A stretch of DNA of 64,000 nt, taken from Fomitopsis serialis. Taxonomy: Eukaryota; Basidiomycota; Agaricomycetes; Polyporales; Fomitopsidaceae. The stretch's first letter is position 1. Each line of letters opens with the position of its first letter. Shown here piece after piece: positions 23,230-35,178 of this stretch. The notes beneath the pieces were generated by a model. The model was not told where the DNA came from, ran no database searches, and saw only the letters and a list, made by a program, of their open reading frames with translations. The stretch lies in the NCBI RefSeq assembly GCF_022376445.1, contig NW_025955015.1, forward strand, positions 1-64,000. Direction: 5' to 3'. The translations under genes were made by a program, and so were the position numbers.

Positions 23230-24412
23230 ATGGCCTTCCTTCGCTCGCTCTCCGCGCTTGTCGCTTGCCTCAGTCTTGCGTGGACCAGCAATGGCCAGGG
23301 ACCATATCCGGGCCAGATCAAAAACTTGGTAACGTTCGGTGACTCCTATTCTGATGTGGTGAGCACAGACGCGCCCAGAGAGAGACTGTCGAAACGAGAG
23401 CTTACCTTCAGAGCAGTATGTCCCGGGAGACAACGGCACCTCATGGCCCACCTACGCAGCGATGTATGGCAACTTCACGCTGTACCCTTTCGCCAAGTCT
23501 GGAGCAACGTGCTCAAACTACCTGACCTACAAGCCGTTCCCACCCGTCTTCGAGTATCAGCTCCCGCTGTACTTCACGGAGAAGTACAACGGTTCCCTCG
23601 AGCTTGACCCGACAAGCACCATCTACACGCTCTGGATCGGGACAAACGACGTCGGTGTCAACGCGCTCCTGACGGGGAGACAGACTCCAGGAGTCACGCT
23701 CGTTGATACCATCAGTTGTGCGTGGAGTGGGTGAAGGTGTTGTACACCAGCGGCGCCAGGAACTTCGTCTTCCAGAACGTGCGTATTCCGGTCCTCGTCA
23801 GGGTGAAGACGCTCTTCACTGACTGTATCAAATAGATGCTTCCTCTTCAAGATACTATCCTGTACTCGGCTGACTCCTATCCCAATCGGTACTGGACTGC
23901 AGAGCGGAATTCAACAGAGTGGAACGTGATGATGACCGAGATCACGAACACCGGAAACGCCCTGTCCTCGCCTGGCTGACTGCACTGGCACCGACTCTAG
24001 AGGAGCACATCTCGGTAGGCCCGGCATCACATGACATCTGCGGAATGATTGATCAGCGTTCAGGTTACTTCAACTCGTTCGGGCTTGTGGCCGACATTCG
24101 TGCCAATCCCCAGAACTACCTGAACGGCACCGCTCCGTTGAACGTCACCGGATGCATCAATTCGTGCGTATACCAGTTGAACGAGAACACTGCGGGTCCG
24201 GTGACTTGCGACGTCGCTGAAGGAACAGCACGGGACAGCTTCCTGTGGTACGTTGTAGCATCATCGTCGAAGTCCATTCGGAGACTTGCTCACGAGTCGG
24301 TTTCAGGTATGATGAATTGCACCCGTCCGAGCAGACCGACAGGGTCATCGCCAGAGAGATTGCGTCAGCTATTGTGCGGAACTCGACGGACTGGATAACG
24401 TGGCTTATTTGA
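23230..24412 (+). CDS. CE16-type acetylesterase, SGNH/GDSL hydrolase (copy A)
   Basis: Carbohydrate esterase family 16 enzymes remove acetyl groups from short xylo- and other oligosaccharides. Residues 1-23 are a signal peptide ending at SNGQG. The SGNH blocks are in order: FGDSYSD (catalytic Ser), a SGATCSNYL segment, IGTNDVG (Gly/Asn oxyanion region) and DELHPSEQT near the C-terminus (catalytic Asp and His). Several NxS/T sites suggest glycosylation. Introns start near 23358, near 24015 and at about 24248. The frame is broken by single-base losses near 23722, 23965 and 24001; family similarity continues on both sides of each. It is either an assembly-damaged gene or a young pseudogene. It forms a tandem pair with 24928-26120. 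Confidence 0.8.
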
Positions 24413-24927
24413 GCACATCATGAGTGAGAAAGAACAATGTGGACAGTACCTTAGATCCAAGGACTAGGGTAATATAACAAGACAAGCGCATGAGCGTTCT
24501 CGGCACCTGTATCGAAGCACCAGCTTCCTGGCGTGCATGTTTGGAACAGCCTGAGAAGACGCTGCGAACGAATTCAGCCTTGCTGGAAAGTGATCATCAA
24601 AAGCGAGGTTAACGAGGGCCAATCAGCCGCTTCTGCGAAGGCGGATACCACAGCGCTCTGCAATCCCGACGAACGGCATACGGAATACCGTCTTTCAATC
24701 AGCGACCCCTTTTCACTGATTCATAACGCCTACAATAGATGCCGTGTGGGCGTTTCCCATGGTCAAGACGAATTGACTGCATATATCATCTCACCGTCGG
24801 GTCAATCAACCCAGTGGCCCGCCTGTGGACCGCATAGTCGTCACATGGACATCCTTGAGGTTTACGAGCGATTCGTCACGAAAATGTATAAAGGTGATCC
24901 CAGGACTGGACGAGAAAACCAACCAAG
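24413..24927. other. Spacer between the two CE16 genes
   Basis: About 515 bp with no gene. A TATA word (TATAAAGG) at 24887-24894 precedes the ATG of copy B by 41 bp, which would leave almost no 5' leader. Confidence 0.5.
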
Positions 24928-26120
24928 ATGTCCTTCCAGCGTGTCCTTGCATCGGTTTTCCTAGTCCTGGGTTGCGCGCAGTGGAGCGCGGCCCAGGGGC
25001 CTTATCCAGGTCAGATCAAGAACTTGGTGACCTTCGGGGATTCCTACAGTGACGTTGTGAGCAACACCTTAACGCTATGCTTTGAATAACACTTACAAAG
25101 ACTTCTGGACAGGGCGATCCAGGAGACAACGCCACTGCCTGGCCCGTCTATGCAGCCATGTATGGCGACTTCACCTTGTATCCGTACGCGAAATCTGGCG
25201 CAACATGCTCAAACTATCTTACCCCACGTCTGTTCCCTTCCGTGTTTGAAGATGAACTGCCGCTCTACTTCACCGAGCGTGAGAATGGTTCCCTCGTGCT
25301 GGATCCGACGGATACGATGTACACACTCTGGATTGGAACAAACGATGTCGGTGTCGGCAGCTCATCACTGGGGGACAAATACCAGGGGTCACCCTGGTAG
25401 ACACTATTGGTTGCGCGGTGGACTGGGTGAAGGTGCTGTATGGCGCTGGAGCGCGGAACTTCGTCGTGCAGAACGTCAGTGTGAATATGCGGTCGCTTGT
25501 AAAGATAGCTCACCTCTTCGTTCCGTAGATGCTCCCACTGCAATTGACAATTCTGTACTCCGCGTACTCATATCCCAACCGATACTGGACAGAACAACGT
25601 AACACGACCGAATGGAATGTCTTCATGACAGAAATCACCAACACTGGCAACGCTTTGTCTGCTGCGATGCTCTCGGCCTTGACGCCGACACTGGCGGGTG
25701 CACACCTCGGTGGGTGATCGGATATTTTCCGGGTCCAGCTATGCTTGCACCATCTGAACGCGTGTCAATGATAGGCATTTTCGACTCGTATGGGTTAATC
25801 TCGGACGTATATGCTCACCCGCAGAACTACCTGAACGGCTCGGCATCCTATAACGTCACTGGATGTATCAACTCGTGCGCGTACCAGCTGAATGAGAGCA
25901 CCGCTGGCCCTGTTACATGTGATGTCACGGAGGGCACGGCGCGCGATAGCTTCATGTGGTATGTCAACGCAATTAGGCTACAAATATCCGCGTTTCATCT
26001 GATGGTCTGAATAGGTACGACGAGTTGCACCCTTCAGAGCAGACAGATAGAGTCATCGCCAGGGAGATTGCTGCTGCGATCGTACGCAACTCAAGCACTT
26101 GGATCGACTGGTTGATCTAG
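24928..26120 (+). CDS. CE16-type acetylesterase, SGNH/GDSL hydrolase (copy B)
   Basis: Tandem paralogue of copy A with the same exon plan. The signal peptide is followed by AQGPYPGQIKNLVTFGDSYS, nearly the same as in copy A. The GTNDVG block and the C-terminal DELHPSEQTDRVIAREI block are both present, so the SGNH catalytic residues are complete. Introns begin at about 25058 (GTGAGC), about 25474, about 25711 (GTGGGT) and about 25959 (GTATGT). One single-base loss near 25382 breaks the frame just after IGTNDVGVG; otherwise it is continuous. I read it as a probably functional, exported acetylesterase whose frame needs confirming. The substrate is inferred from the family only. Confidence 0.83.
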
Positions 26121-26793
26121 ACGGCTTAAGGGTCGTCTTCGATTCTCGGATGAATCGTCTTGCTTTCCTTCGTAGACATGTATCATTACTTGGGGTGACG
26201 GGGATTTGGGAGAGTTTCCGCGAACAGTAGACAACCATGCTCTGGTTGAGTCCGGGTATGGCCATGCGCACGGAGAAAGAGGCGGTATGGACTGAGCAAA
26301 GCAGAGATTTAACACCAGAGTGAGCTGTATGCCTCTGTAATTTGCGAGGTGAATGACCGCATGAGGCTGCCAGGGGTGTCATCGCAGGACCTGGCATCAT
26401 GGATGTCGCAACGTTGAGCATCAAGTGGCAGCGAAGCTTGAGTTGGTTGAGGATGAGTTTGAGCGCTTGATGCCGAGCGCCTGCAGATATCACGGTCACA
26501 TGGTCGTGATCTTCGCGCTCAAGTACCACTGGCAGAGGCTTCACTTTGGCATCAGCTTTCCGATGAGTACTTATTTCAACCCAAAAGATGGGTCCGTAGC
26601 AGCCTGAGGTCTCCACCTGCCTTTGTCCTGATCGTGAGGATCACAACAGTCATGTACTACGAGTACAACAGCAGCTCGCTAGTCACGACAACTCGCACAC
26701 ATTGTAGGGTCATGAGCATATGAGACTGGCAAGCAAGACGCGTACGAATACATAGGCCGTTCAAAATCACATATAGTACATTCGGACATCCAT
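26121..26793. other. Convergent intergenic region, CE16-B / monooxygenase
   Basis: About 670 bp between convergent genes, so two 3' regions. No coding feature recognised; the minus-strand open frame 26053-26616 overlaps the last CE16-B exon and has no motifs. Confidence 0.45.
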
Positions 26794-29026
26794 TCATGAC
26801 ATCGAACCTCTCAAAGCCTCTCGCTCCTCCTTGAGGTGTGCGATTTCCTTCACGTCGATCACCTGAAATGGCCATGTCAGAGCATTCCCACCGCTTCTCA
26901 TCGTCTGCAGTTGCATATCGTCCAATAACGTATCAAGAATTTGTGGCCAGCTGGGAAACGACATGAGTCTAGAAAACAAGTTCGGAATGGCAATTAATAA
27001 CTGACCACCATAGCGCACAGTCGCTTCTGACGCTGTTGTTTGCTGACATGTGTATATCGGGGTACCGCCTCCGGAGCCACTCTGCGTTGTACGCCGCGCT
27101 AGCCATGGCTTCCTCAACAGACGAGGGGAGCCGCAGGAATTTATCTCCGCGGAAGTACGACGTGATCCAATGGGCCGAAGTCTCAAACGCGTATCCAGCG
27201 TTCGTCGTGAACTGCAATACCACAGTGTGTCCCACTGAGCACCATGCATTTGAGCTGGGATGATTGTAGTACTCACAATAGCACCGTTGATGGCGAAGTT
27301 TCTACGAAATATGTTCTTGGCCGGTACCAATCCCCGATAGATCGACGAGGTTGCCAGCTTGTTGGCATGATGAGGGGCGGGAGAGTCTACAAGGGTCGTG
27401 TAGTCCCATCGGTAGTACTGGCTGCCTGGCTGGGGCGCGTGGCAACCAAGTCCAAGCTCCTGCAAGGCCGTATCTACATCGACAACAGCAAGTTGGAAAG
27501 CCAATCCGTCAATTCCGAGATATCAGCGGGTTGAGCGACAAGCTCACCGTCGAACAGCTTGTTCCACGAAGACGTATAACCGGTACCGAGTACGACCGCA
27601 TCGGCACGCACCATTCGCCCATCATTGAGAATCACGGCCTGGGCTTCCTCCGAAAATGACATTACCCGCGCGGGAGCAATGATGTCAATGGCGCCTTCGT
27701 TGACCAATCGGTAGAAGAGCCCTAAGGCGCCAGACCCCTGGTTGTTCGCATGCGTGCCCAGAACAATTTGGGAGCACGTCTCAAGGGTGAGTCTTGAGGA
27801 ACATTGAGCGTCTTGAACTGGAACGGAAGCCCTTGTCAGACAATCCACCGAGTAACTAGTCACTATCAATGTCCTCACCGCAAGCCATTGTAGGCATCCC
27901 AGAAGCCGTGGACAATCTTGCCACCAAGCCATGTCGTATGCAGAAATCGTCTGGGGATAATCAGTAAGGGCAATGTCAGCGACGTGCTTAACTCACTCCA
28001 TCGATGTGCGGAGCTCAGTGAGGTGACAACGCAGAGAAGAATCTGATTCGGTCAGTGCACCTTCTGCCATGGCTAACTTCCCCACCACGGACCTGCCTCT
28101 CGCGAACCAATTGGGCATGGTAATAGGCACAGCGACTGCCGCATCAATAGTCGTGAAGACCATGGTGACTCGCCGTCCTTTGTCTGCCATGTGGGCTGCA
28201 TACTAAGACGTTGAAGTAGTTAGCAGTCGATGTCATGTGTGAGAGCTGGTGATAACGCACTCTGATGCTGATTTGCCGCCACCGATGACTACTATGGTCC
28301 CTCCGCCTTCAGATGCGGGTTTCACGGCGTCTAGTAGCTCTTGCATGCGCGCGCCATAGTCGCTGGAGTGGATGACGGGACCTTGGAACCCGTTCAGACG
28401 CGCCTCCTTGGGACTCAGTCTCAGCGGATAATGCGGCTCGCTACAGCCCTGGATCACTGTGAGTCGGCGACGAGTACGAGCTGCCAGGCTACACTTACTC
28501 CGCTACACAATACCAACTTGTCATATTCGAGGACCTCTACGATCTTGGTCCTTGTGTCCTCAATCACGACAGCCCAGACGTGATCATCACCGTGGGGTAG
28601 ACCTTCTCCGCCTCTAGCTGTGGCCCGGACGTTGAGCACTTCCGTGTTATACCTGATTCTATCGGGAAGAAATAACTCGACAAATTTCGCCATATACGCC
28701 TGCAAATCCTGACCGGATAGACGACGGTCACTAGAAGCCGAGGAAGGCGGAGGCGTGTCGAGGTTGGAGAACCTATATTCCCCCTGGATACTGCAGAATA
28801 CCGCTGTCAGCCCATCCCCATACCTGTAGCCCGAAGGATCGTATACATACTTGTTGATGATCAGTCCTTCGTACACTCGACCAGCAGACCAGATGCCGCC
28901 GGGCGTTGGGTCCCGGGTGAGGACTTCGACGTGCTGGTAGCCATCCTGTATGAGGGTATGAGCTGTGATGAGCCCAGCAGCGCCAGCGCCGATGATGCAA
29001 ATCCTATCAGTCGCCAGAGAGTTCAT
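26794..29026 (-). CDS. Flavin-containing monooxygenase (FMO-like)
   Basis: FMO-type enzymes use FAD, NADPH and O2 to oxygenate nucleophilic or ketone substrates. The FAD-binding Rossmann motif IIGAGAAGL is at residues 11-19, followed by GGIW. The family signature region appears as FQGPVIHSSDYG, and the NADPH-binding motif as VVIGGGKSASE. Later blocks include FLHTTWLGGKIV, LGTGYTSS, SSIYRGLVPAKNI and a C-terminal SGGNALTWPF. At least six introns separate these; first intron at about 28497. Two single-base losses, near 28199 and 27758, interrupt the frame where family similarity continues, so the gene may be intact in reality. No signal peptide or membrane segment was seen, so it is probably cytosolic. 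A minus-strand CATAAAG word near 29079 could be its TATA box. Confidence 0.85.
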
Positions 29027-30659
29027 GTCGACAAAGACAGAATGTCGGGTAGACTATCATACCCTCGGCCCTCTTTATGCATTGCAGAAATCCAGTGGAC
29101 AGACCTCTTTCGGCCGCTGTGCCAAAGCGGCTCGTCGACCAGCTCGGCATCCGTCAGATGATACAAGTCAATGCAGGCTTCCCGAAGTAGAAGACGATGT
29201 CCAGCGCTTCAAATAGCACCTACGTGGGTTCAACTGAGAACGGTCGTTCCACTGACCCAGATGGTAGGGTTGTCCAACGAGCGTTCCGGAGCCACACCAA
29301 GGGGAGCTGTGACAACAGAGTGCGCCATGGTGACACGGGCTCCTTCGAGAAGGCGACAAGGTTCAACTGAATACCGTGTCGAAGGCCCATTGACGCGCCT
29401 GGCTTCCCCCAAAACCACGCATGCCGCTGACAGCGTATCGTCATGAGTGAACCTTGTGCATACAGAAACGACTGTCTGGCGGCGGACTGCTCTGGCTCCC
29501 CGCGATCTGTCCGTGAGCTTAAAAACGATCGGAGGAAGCTAATCCTGAAGAGAGCTTGAAGTGGGAACTGTTATCCTTCATGTGCTACCGTTAGGTCAGC
29601 TCCATGGTCTAAGCGCGGACTCTGCGGTCAATGTAAACTCTCGTTCTCACCTGAGTACGTTGAAAGAATTGCTTGCCGCCGGTACCATTCACGAGTGCCA
29701 GCGAATTCGTCCACAGCCTCTCCGTGGATGTCTGGCTTGCACCTTTCTTCTTCCTCGCTAATAGAGGCCCTCCGGAGAAGGCGTCCTTTTCACGTCTCCC
29801 ACATCGATGATGACATCCAGAAGTGAGAACGACTCCTTGTGACCCGCCTACTTGGCGGGTCGATCGGCAGAGAACGTTTCGCGGCCAACTGACTACTCAC
29901 CTCTTCGCTACCGCAGTAACGCCAAGCGTGGAAGCCATGACGTGAGACAGAGTTGTTCACTGCTACCTGAGCGGAGCGATACAAATAGGTCAAACCCCGT
30001 GAACATAGGGCCAACGGCACGCACCTGAGAGTCACTGACAGATTTCACTCGGCATGATAGCCTGGGAGGCCGCATGCCTCTCAATTGTTTGATGAGACAC
30101 CAAAGATGTTCGATGCACCATTTTGAGGGTCTCGGTCTCCAATGGATGTCGCCAGCACAGACACTTCCCGGCGGTGGCAGTCCCAAATATAATACCGGCC
30201 TGCTGGATGCAGCCGCATCGGCCTAAGATTGTGACGAACTGCCATCGCATTCGCACGAGACACCCCCATCGTCCAGCGGGTGCGGTTTGCGTGATCATTG
30301 CACCAGAAGGCCAGAGCTCACCTCGGCTCTCGACCACGGCAAGTGTGAAACTCCGCAGGGCCTTTAGAAATTGCGCTTTGGTGAGCACGGCGAGGGTACT
30401 TAGCTGGACCGTATGACAGCGCAGAACGGCAGTGTCGTTACTTGGCCCATACAATGACGGACCCTTCACTTCATCCCGCAAATGAACATCGAATTCGCAC
30501 GATCGCATCTGGATTGCTCGCGGGAGCGTAAGGTACAGGCCAAGGTGATGTACATGCAACAACAAAGATTCAATTATACAACATTTCCGCAGATTAACAG
30601 TGGGAACATACTGCTTCCATCGGCCCTGCGGGCGCCCCAAGAATCTTACGTTTGCCGCA
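29027..30659. other. 1.6 kb without a recognisable gene
   Basis: Lies upstream of the monooxygenase and downstream of otubain. The minus-strand open frame 30032-30703 (223 codons) begins at TTG, overlaps the last otubain exon in another frame and has no motif, so I treat it as chance. Confidence 0.45.
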
Positions 30660-32126
30660 TTACTGATCCTCAAAGTCCAGTGGTTCTTCGCTTCGCTGAT
30701 CAAGGATATCGTAATGCCCGGGTCTGAGGAGTATGGGCATTACATCAATGATGTCTTCATGTCACCAAAAACGAGACACCGCACCGGTACAGCAGAGTGA
30801 CAGGTTCTATCACAGGATCTTCTACGTTCTTGAACTCGACGAAGTCAACCTTGCCTTCCTCACCGTGGACGTGCCCATCAAGGTACGCCACGCTGACATT
30901 TACTTTCAGCGCGCGGGACAGAGCTGTCATCTGCACATGGTCTATCCCCCAATCGCCGTCAATCACTAGTATGCCAGATTGCACGAAGACGCACCCGCTT
31001 CCTTGCCGACCGCTTCCACGAATGTCTCACAGAAGTCCCGAACCTCCATAGGCTCCCCGATCTCCGGGTGGAAGAGGAACGCAGAATACGTGTCAGGATC
31101 CGCGCGAACTTGCGCGGACGTCAGCAGGCGGAGATAGACGACGATCGAATTGGACACTGTAATGCGGAATCGATCAGTCTGCTTGGTCCTCGTAGTAGAG
31201 ACACGCCATCGCCTACCCTCGGGGGAGTTGAAGGCATTGAGCAGTGACGCAGGTGTGAGCAGGCGGCCATCACCTTCGGGAGTGAGTATCTTGTTTATTA
31301 CGGACACCAGGCAATCATAGAAGTCTTCGAACACCATGCGCTGGAACCCTGCCGCTTCGAGAAGCGGCTGGGAGGACTCTAGCACGGATATGGCGCTCGT
31401 CACTGCCAGCAAGGGGTCGTTGGAAAGCAAGAGGCGTTCAATGTATGCAAAGGCAAGAGCTACGCTTCGGCGTGAGCTGACGGGAGCTGTACAGTGGTCC
31501 CCTAACTTACACCTATAAAAACAGTCGCCTAGCAATGATACAGGACGGTCAGCTCAGATGTGGCGCACGGCATAATCAGGCATACCATCTCCGCGAGTGC
31601 GTCGAATTCCAACGAAGCCATGCTCCGTGAGCCAGTCAATCTGCTTGACGAAAACTTGCGATCCGCCTTCATATTCGGCTCGTAGGACAGCCATTGGGGC
31701 GAGTGGCGCAATCAATGGTCGGTCAGGAACGGCCTCTTCCAACAGACTCTATAGCACTCAGTTTCGGTAAGTCCGTATCTTGCATGGAACTAACTTACCT
31801 GAGTCATCTCAAAGCTTTGGATGGGTGTCAATGGCTCGAAGTCTGCGGTGCGAAACGATGCGAGAGGAACGTTAGTCATGCTGAGTATTACTGTTGAATG
31901 TGGGAGACCTCTAAGCTCGCAATCATACTAACCGTTACTTGCCGTGTTTAGCTCGCTGTCTGAAGTTGTCGCGTATTGCGGAGGTCCATTGTCTTCGACC
32001 GCTGGCAGACCTGTGGTCTTCATCTTTGCTAATTGCCAAATCAGAGCGTGCCGTCGGACAAGCAATATCTACACGCACGCGCTTCCGGAGACACGACGTG
32101 GATTCTTTTGTGTCATGCTCTGACAT
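30660..32126 (-). CDS. Otubain-type deubiquitinase (OTU family, peptidase C65)
   Basis: Otubains are cysteine proteases that cleave ubiquitin chains, typically Lys48-linked. Splicing by eye over about seven exons gives an intact protein of about 320 residues from ATG 32126 to the TAA at 30660. The catalytic Cys lies in GDGDCFYS, whose exon boundary falls within GDG. The preceding block EYEGGSQVFVKQIDWL is a family hallmark. After a long helical arm come YSAFLFHPEIGEPMEVRDFC (ubiquitin-contact region), HVQMTALSRALKVNVSVAYL and the catalytic His in RPGHYDILD. The GHYDIL block lies in its own small last exon (about 30732-30660), which is easy to miss. No frameshift was found. It is expected in the cytosol and nucleus. 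Confidence 0.92.
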
Positions 32127-32425
32127 GACCAGTATTCCTCGGCTTAGACACAGGAAGAGATGATGGTAGCCTGAAGGTGTGTTGGTCGTACACAAGTCCG
32201 GTCACCGTTGCGGCAGCCTGGGCACTTCAGCGGCTATCTGAGATTTGCTGGATAAGATTAGATGGCACCTGTCCCTGATCGAGTCTGATTTTCGACAACA
32301 TTTTCTTCCGCAAGTTCCGGTCTGTGGCCCACACAAGTGTCGACCCAACAATGACTCGATTTCATTGTACACCCATTCACTCTCTGACCACCGTCAGCTT
32401 GTTTTTGCCTACCGGCCTCGGTAAC

Positions 32426-34169
32426 ATGGCTATCGAGTCCCCAAACCCGATTGACGCCCCTCGCGTGAATGGGCATGCCGAACCGCGTCCAGGAGTCCCG
32501 GACCTCGACGTGAGTTCACTTCGATTGACTGGTCGAGCGCGACTCTGACGAGGAAGGTCTTTCGATAGCCATCTAAACTTAACATTACAATGACGCAGTC
32601 GCCGAAGCCGATACCCCACCGGAAACTCTGAAATTTGGCCAGGTAAGCGTTGGCTGGATGACTCAGTGGACGTATAGGAGCGAGTCGCGACGCTGTATTC
32701 AGTGATCGGACCGGCCGCTCACTGGACCATAGCAAGTTCACGCTGCTGCTCAGCTGGCCGTCGAAGGCGTCGCGTGATCTCAATTATGTACGCGATCAAT
32801 CTAGTGGAAACCGGGCCCGCGCACTGGACTTAAACCATGCGACGCAGTGCACGAGAGAATGCTACAGCTTATCCATACGCGTACATATTGACCATGACTT
32901 GTATTCGTGCAGATGATGACCGACCACATGCTGGTCGCAAGTTACGACCCTGAGCATGGTGGTCTAACCCTGAGATCAAGCCATACGGACCTCTCTGCCT
33001 CGACCCCGCGAGTTCTTGTTCCAATACAGCACGAACGTTTTCGAGGGGATGAAGGTAGGAGTCTCGCGTGCTGTATGTATATTCCATGCACTGAAGGTGT
33101 CATCCAGGCATACGTCGGACCGGACGGCGAAGTGAGGTTGTTCAGGCCAGATCTCAACATGGCTCGCATGCGTCGATCCGCAGATCGCGTCGCCCTTCCC
33201 GTACGTCGCGCAGCTCGCATTTCAAATCACGTCGCAACTAACGCACGTCGCAGCCTTTGATACGGACGCCCTGCTCACCCTGATACAGCGTTTGGTGGAG
33301 TTGGAATCGCGCTGGATACCGAACATTCAAGGCTACAGTCTGTACCTCCGACCCACCATCATTGGTACTCGACCCAGTCAGTCTCTGGAATAAAGCTTCT
33401 TGTTCGCCATCTCACCTTTGATTGCAGATCTTGGTGTCACCGCGTCCGACCACGCTCTTCTCTACGTTATCTGCTCTCCCGCAGGCCCCTACTTCCGGGC
33501 CGGCTCTGCGCGCCAAATCTCTCTGCTCGCGAACGGCGATGTCGTCCGCTCGTGGCCAGGCGGAACGGGTGGCTACAAGCTTGCGCTGAACTACGCGCCC
33601 ACGCTCAAGCCCCAGCAGCTTGCGGAGCTGCAGGGCTACAACCAGGTGCTCTGGCTTCTTGACGGCAAGATTACCGAGGCGGGCGCGATGAACTTCTTTG
33701 CCGTGATCCAGCAGGACGAGAACAGTGAGTATCCCGTTGCTCATATTCCTTCCGACCAGAGTTGACCTTTAATGTAGACTGGGACATCATCACACCTCCC
33801 CTGGACGGGACGATCCTCCCTGGCGTCACGCGCGACTCGTGCATCGCTCTCTCTGCTGCACACCCCTCACGCACTATCCTCCCTCACCTCCCCGAGACCC
33901 TGCGTCTGCACGCGCACGAGCGCACGCTCGCCATGTCTGATCTCAAGCAGTGGTACGAGGAGGGCAGGCTGTTGGAGGCGTTCACGGTCGGCACCGCCGT
34001 CGTCGTCACGGGCGTCGGGCGGATAGGCTATGAGGGCAAGGACATCGTCCTCCCCGAGCACGCAAGCGGCCGCGGGCCTGTCGCGAGGGCGCTGTATGAG
34101 CGGATCGTGACTATCCAGGAGGGCAAGTTCGAGTGGGAGGACTGGTCTGTCGTGTGCAAGTCTGCATGA
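32426..34169 (+). CDS. Branched-chain amino acid aminotransferase (class IV PLP enzyme)
   Basis: BCATs catalyse the last step of Leu/Ile/Val synthesis and the first step of their breakdown, using pyridoxal phosphate. The fold-type IV blocks are in order: TDHMLVASYD, the IKPYGPL segment, FEGMK, RLFRPDLNMARM, a SWPGGTGGYKLALNYAPT block holding the PLP lysine, DGKITEAGAMNFF, and LPGVTRDSC. The C-terminal EAFTVGTAVVVTGVGRIGY is also typical. At least five introns are visible. No mitochondrial presequence is obvious in the first exon. The 5' half carries single-base losses near 32619, 32958 and 33020 and possibly 33236; the 3' half is clean. Because the enzyme is metabolically important and similarity is high throughout, I favour sequence error over decay. 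Confidence 0.88.
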
Positions 34170-34339
34170 GCGGACGGATGCCCGGATATGAAAAAAGGTC
34201 GCTTCTTGCATAAGCGAATGGAATCGTTTGAGTCTCTTGTATTTAGCGTAGTTTAGACTGCTTCAAAACTGGTTTAGCTTCAGCTCGATCAAATGTATAG
34301 CTATCAACTGGCTATCATTCACCGGGGGCAAGACGCGTA

Positions 34340-34830
34340 GGTCGTGGCGCGGACATGCTACGAACATGCTACGGGTTATGATACATTTTCCCACGATGTC
34401 ATCACTCAGGACATGGCGGTGTCATAGGACATGGCGCCGCAATGTTCGGAGGGAAGAACATGACAACAACATCACCTTTGAACGTGACCCGGACACGACG
34501 AGTGAGCATGCCATGTTCGGAGCCAGAGCATGGCACTAACAGAGAACATGGTCTTCGCGTGATCTGTTCCAGAACATGCGAAGAACGGCCGTAATGTTCG
34601 TATCCGCGACATTCTAACGACATACTGTAAACACCAGGTATGTCGTGCGCATGTCAGGAGACCAGACATTTTACCTGTTCGGAACGCTGACAGCCTACGA
34701 CCACAAACTGAACATGGTTCATGTTCTGAGGACGGACATGCGGGTGACAAGCGACGATCAGTCGACATGTTCGGGCGGCTAGCATTCTACATGTTCTGCG
34801 TATGTCTCGAGGTAGCACATGCCGAATGTT
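34340..34830. repeat. Subterminal repeat field, GAACATG / CATGTTC
   Basis: Within about 490 bp I count nine exact GAACATG or CATGTTC words (for example near 34366, 34456, 34511, 34543, 34571, 34708, 34716, 34766, 34788) plus variants GGACATG and AATGTTC. Chance would give less than one. They lie 3' of the transposase gene on the minus strand, where CACTA elements carry their transposase-binding repeats. Confidence 0.85.
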
Positions 34831-35178
34831 CGCATATCATATCGTACGATTCGACGTACGTATTGCCCTGATATAGGAACTGAATCAGAAGATTTGCGTA
34901 CCAATACCGCCGATAATAATGAGTCGCGAGAAACAGGCGTCCTGCCATGCATCCGAGTCTGCATGGTTTCCCACCGGCAGCGGCCCATGTCTGATTGTAC
35001 TCTAGATGTCTTGCGCAGGCGTGTATGGCCACTACTGTAGAGCGTTATAATCCCATTAAAGCAAGTGTGTACAACTCCGGAACAGCGTTCACAGCGAAGT
35101 CAGGTCTTCCATGTCAACATCCTGGTCGCTGGATGGCATCATCGACAAGTGCAGTTCCTGGTTCGAGGTCTTTAGCTA

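Noticed and set aside
30032..30703. 223-codon minus-strand frame
   Set aside because: Starts at TTG, overlaps the last otubain exon in a different frame and has no domain signature.
32942..33260. Open frames on both strands at the 5' half of the aminotransferase
   Set aside because: The plus-strand aminotransferase blocks explain the region once single-base shifts and introns are allowed; the other frames lack motifs.
34318..34330. CACCGGGGGC as a definite transposon terminus
   Set aside because: No inverted partner was found; the only close match, near 20730, is far away and one base different, so I keep the boundary as approximate.
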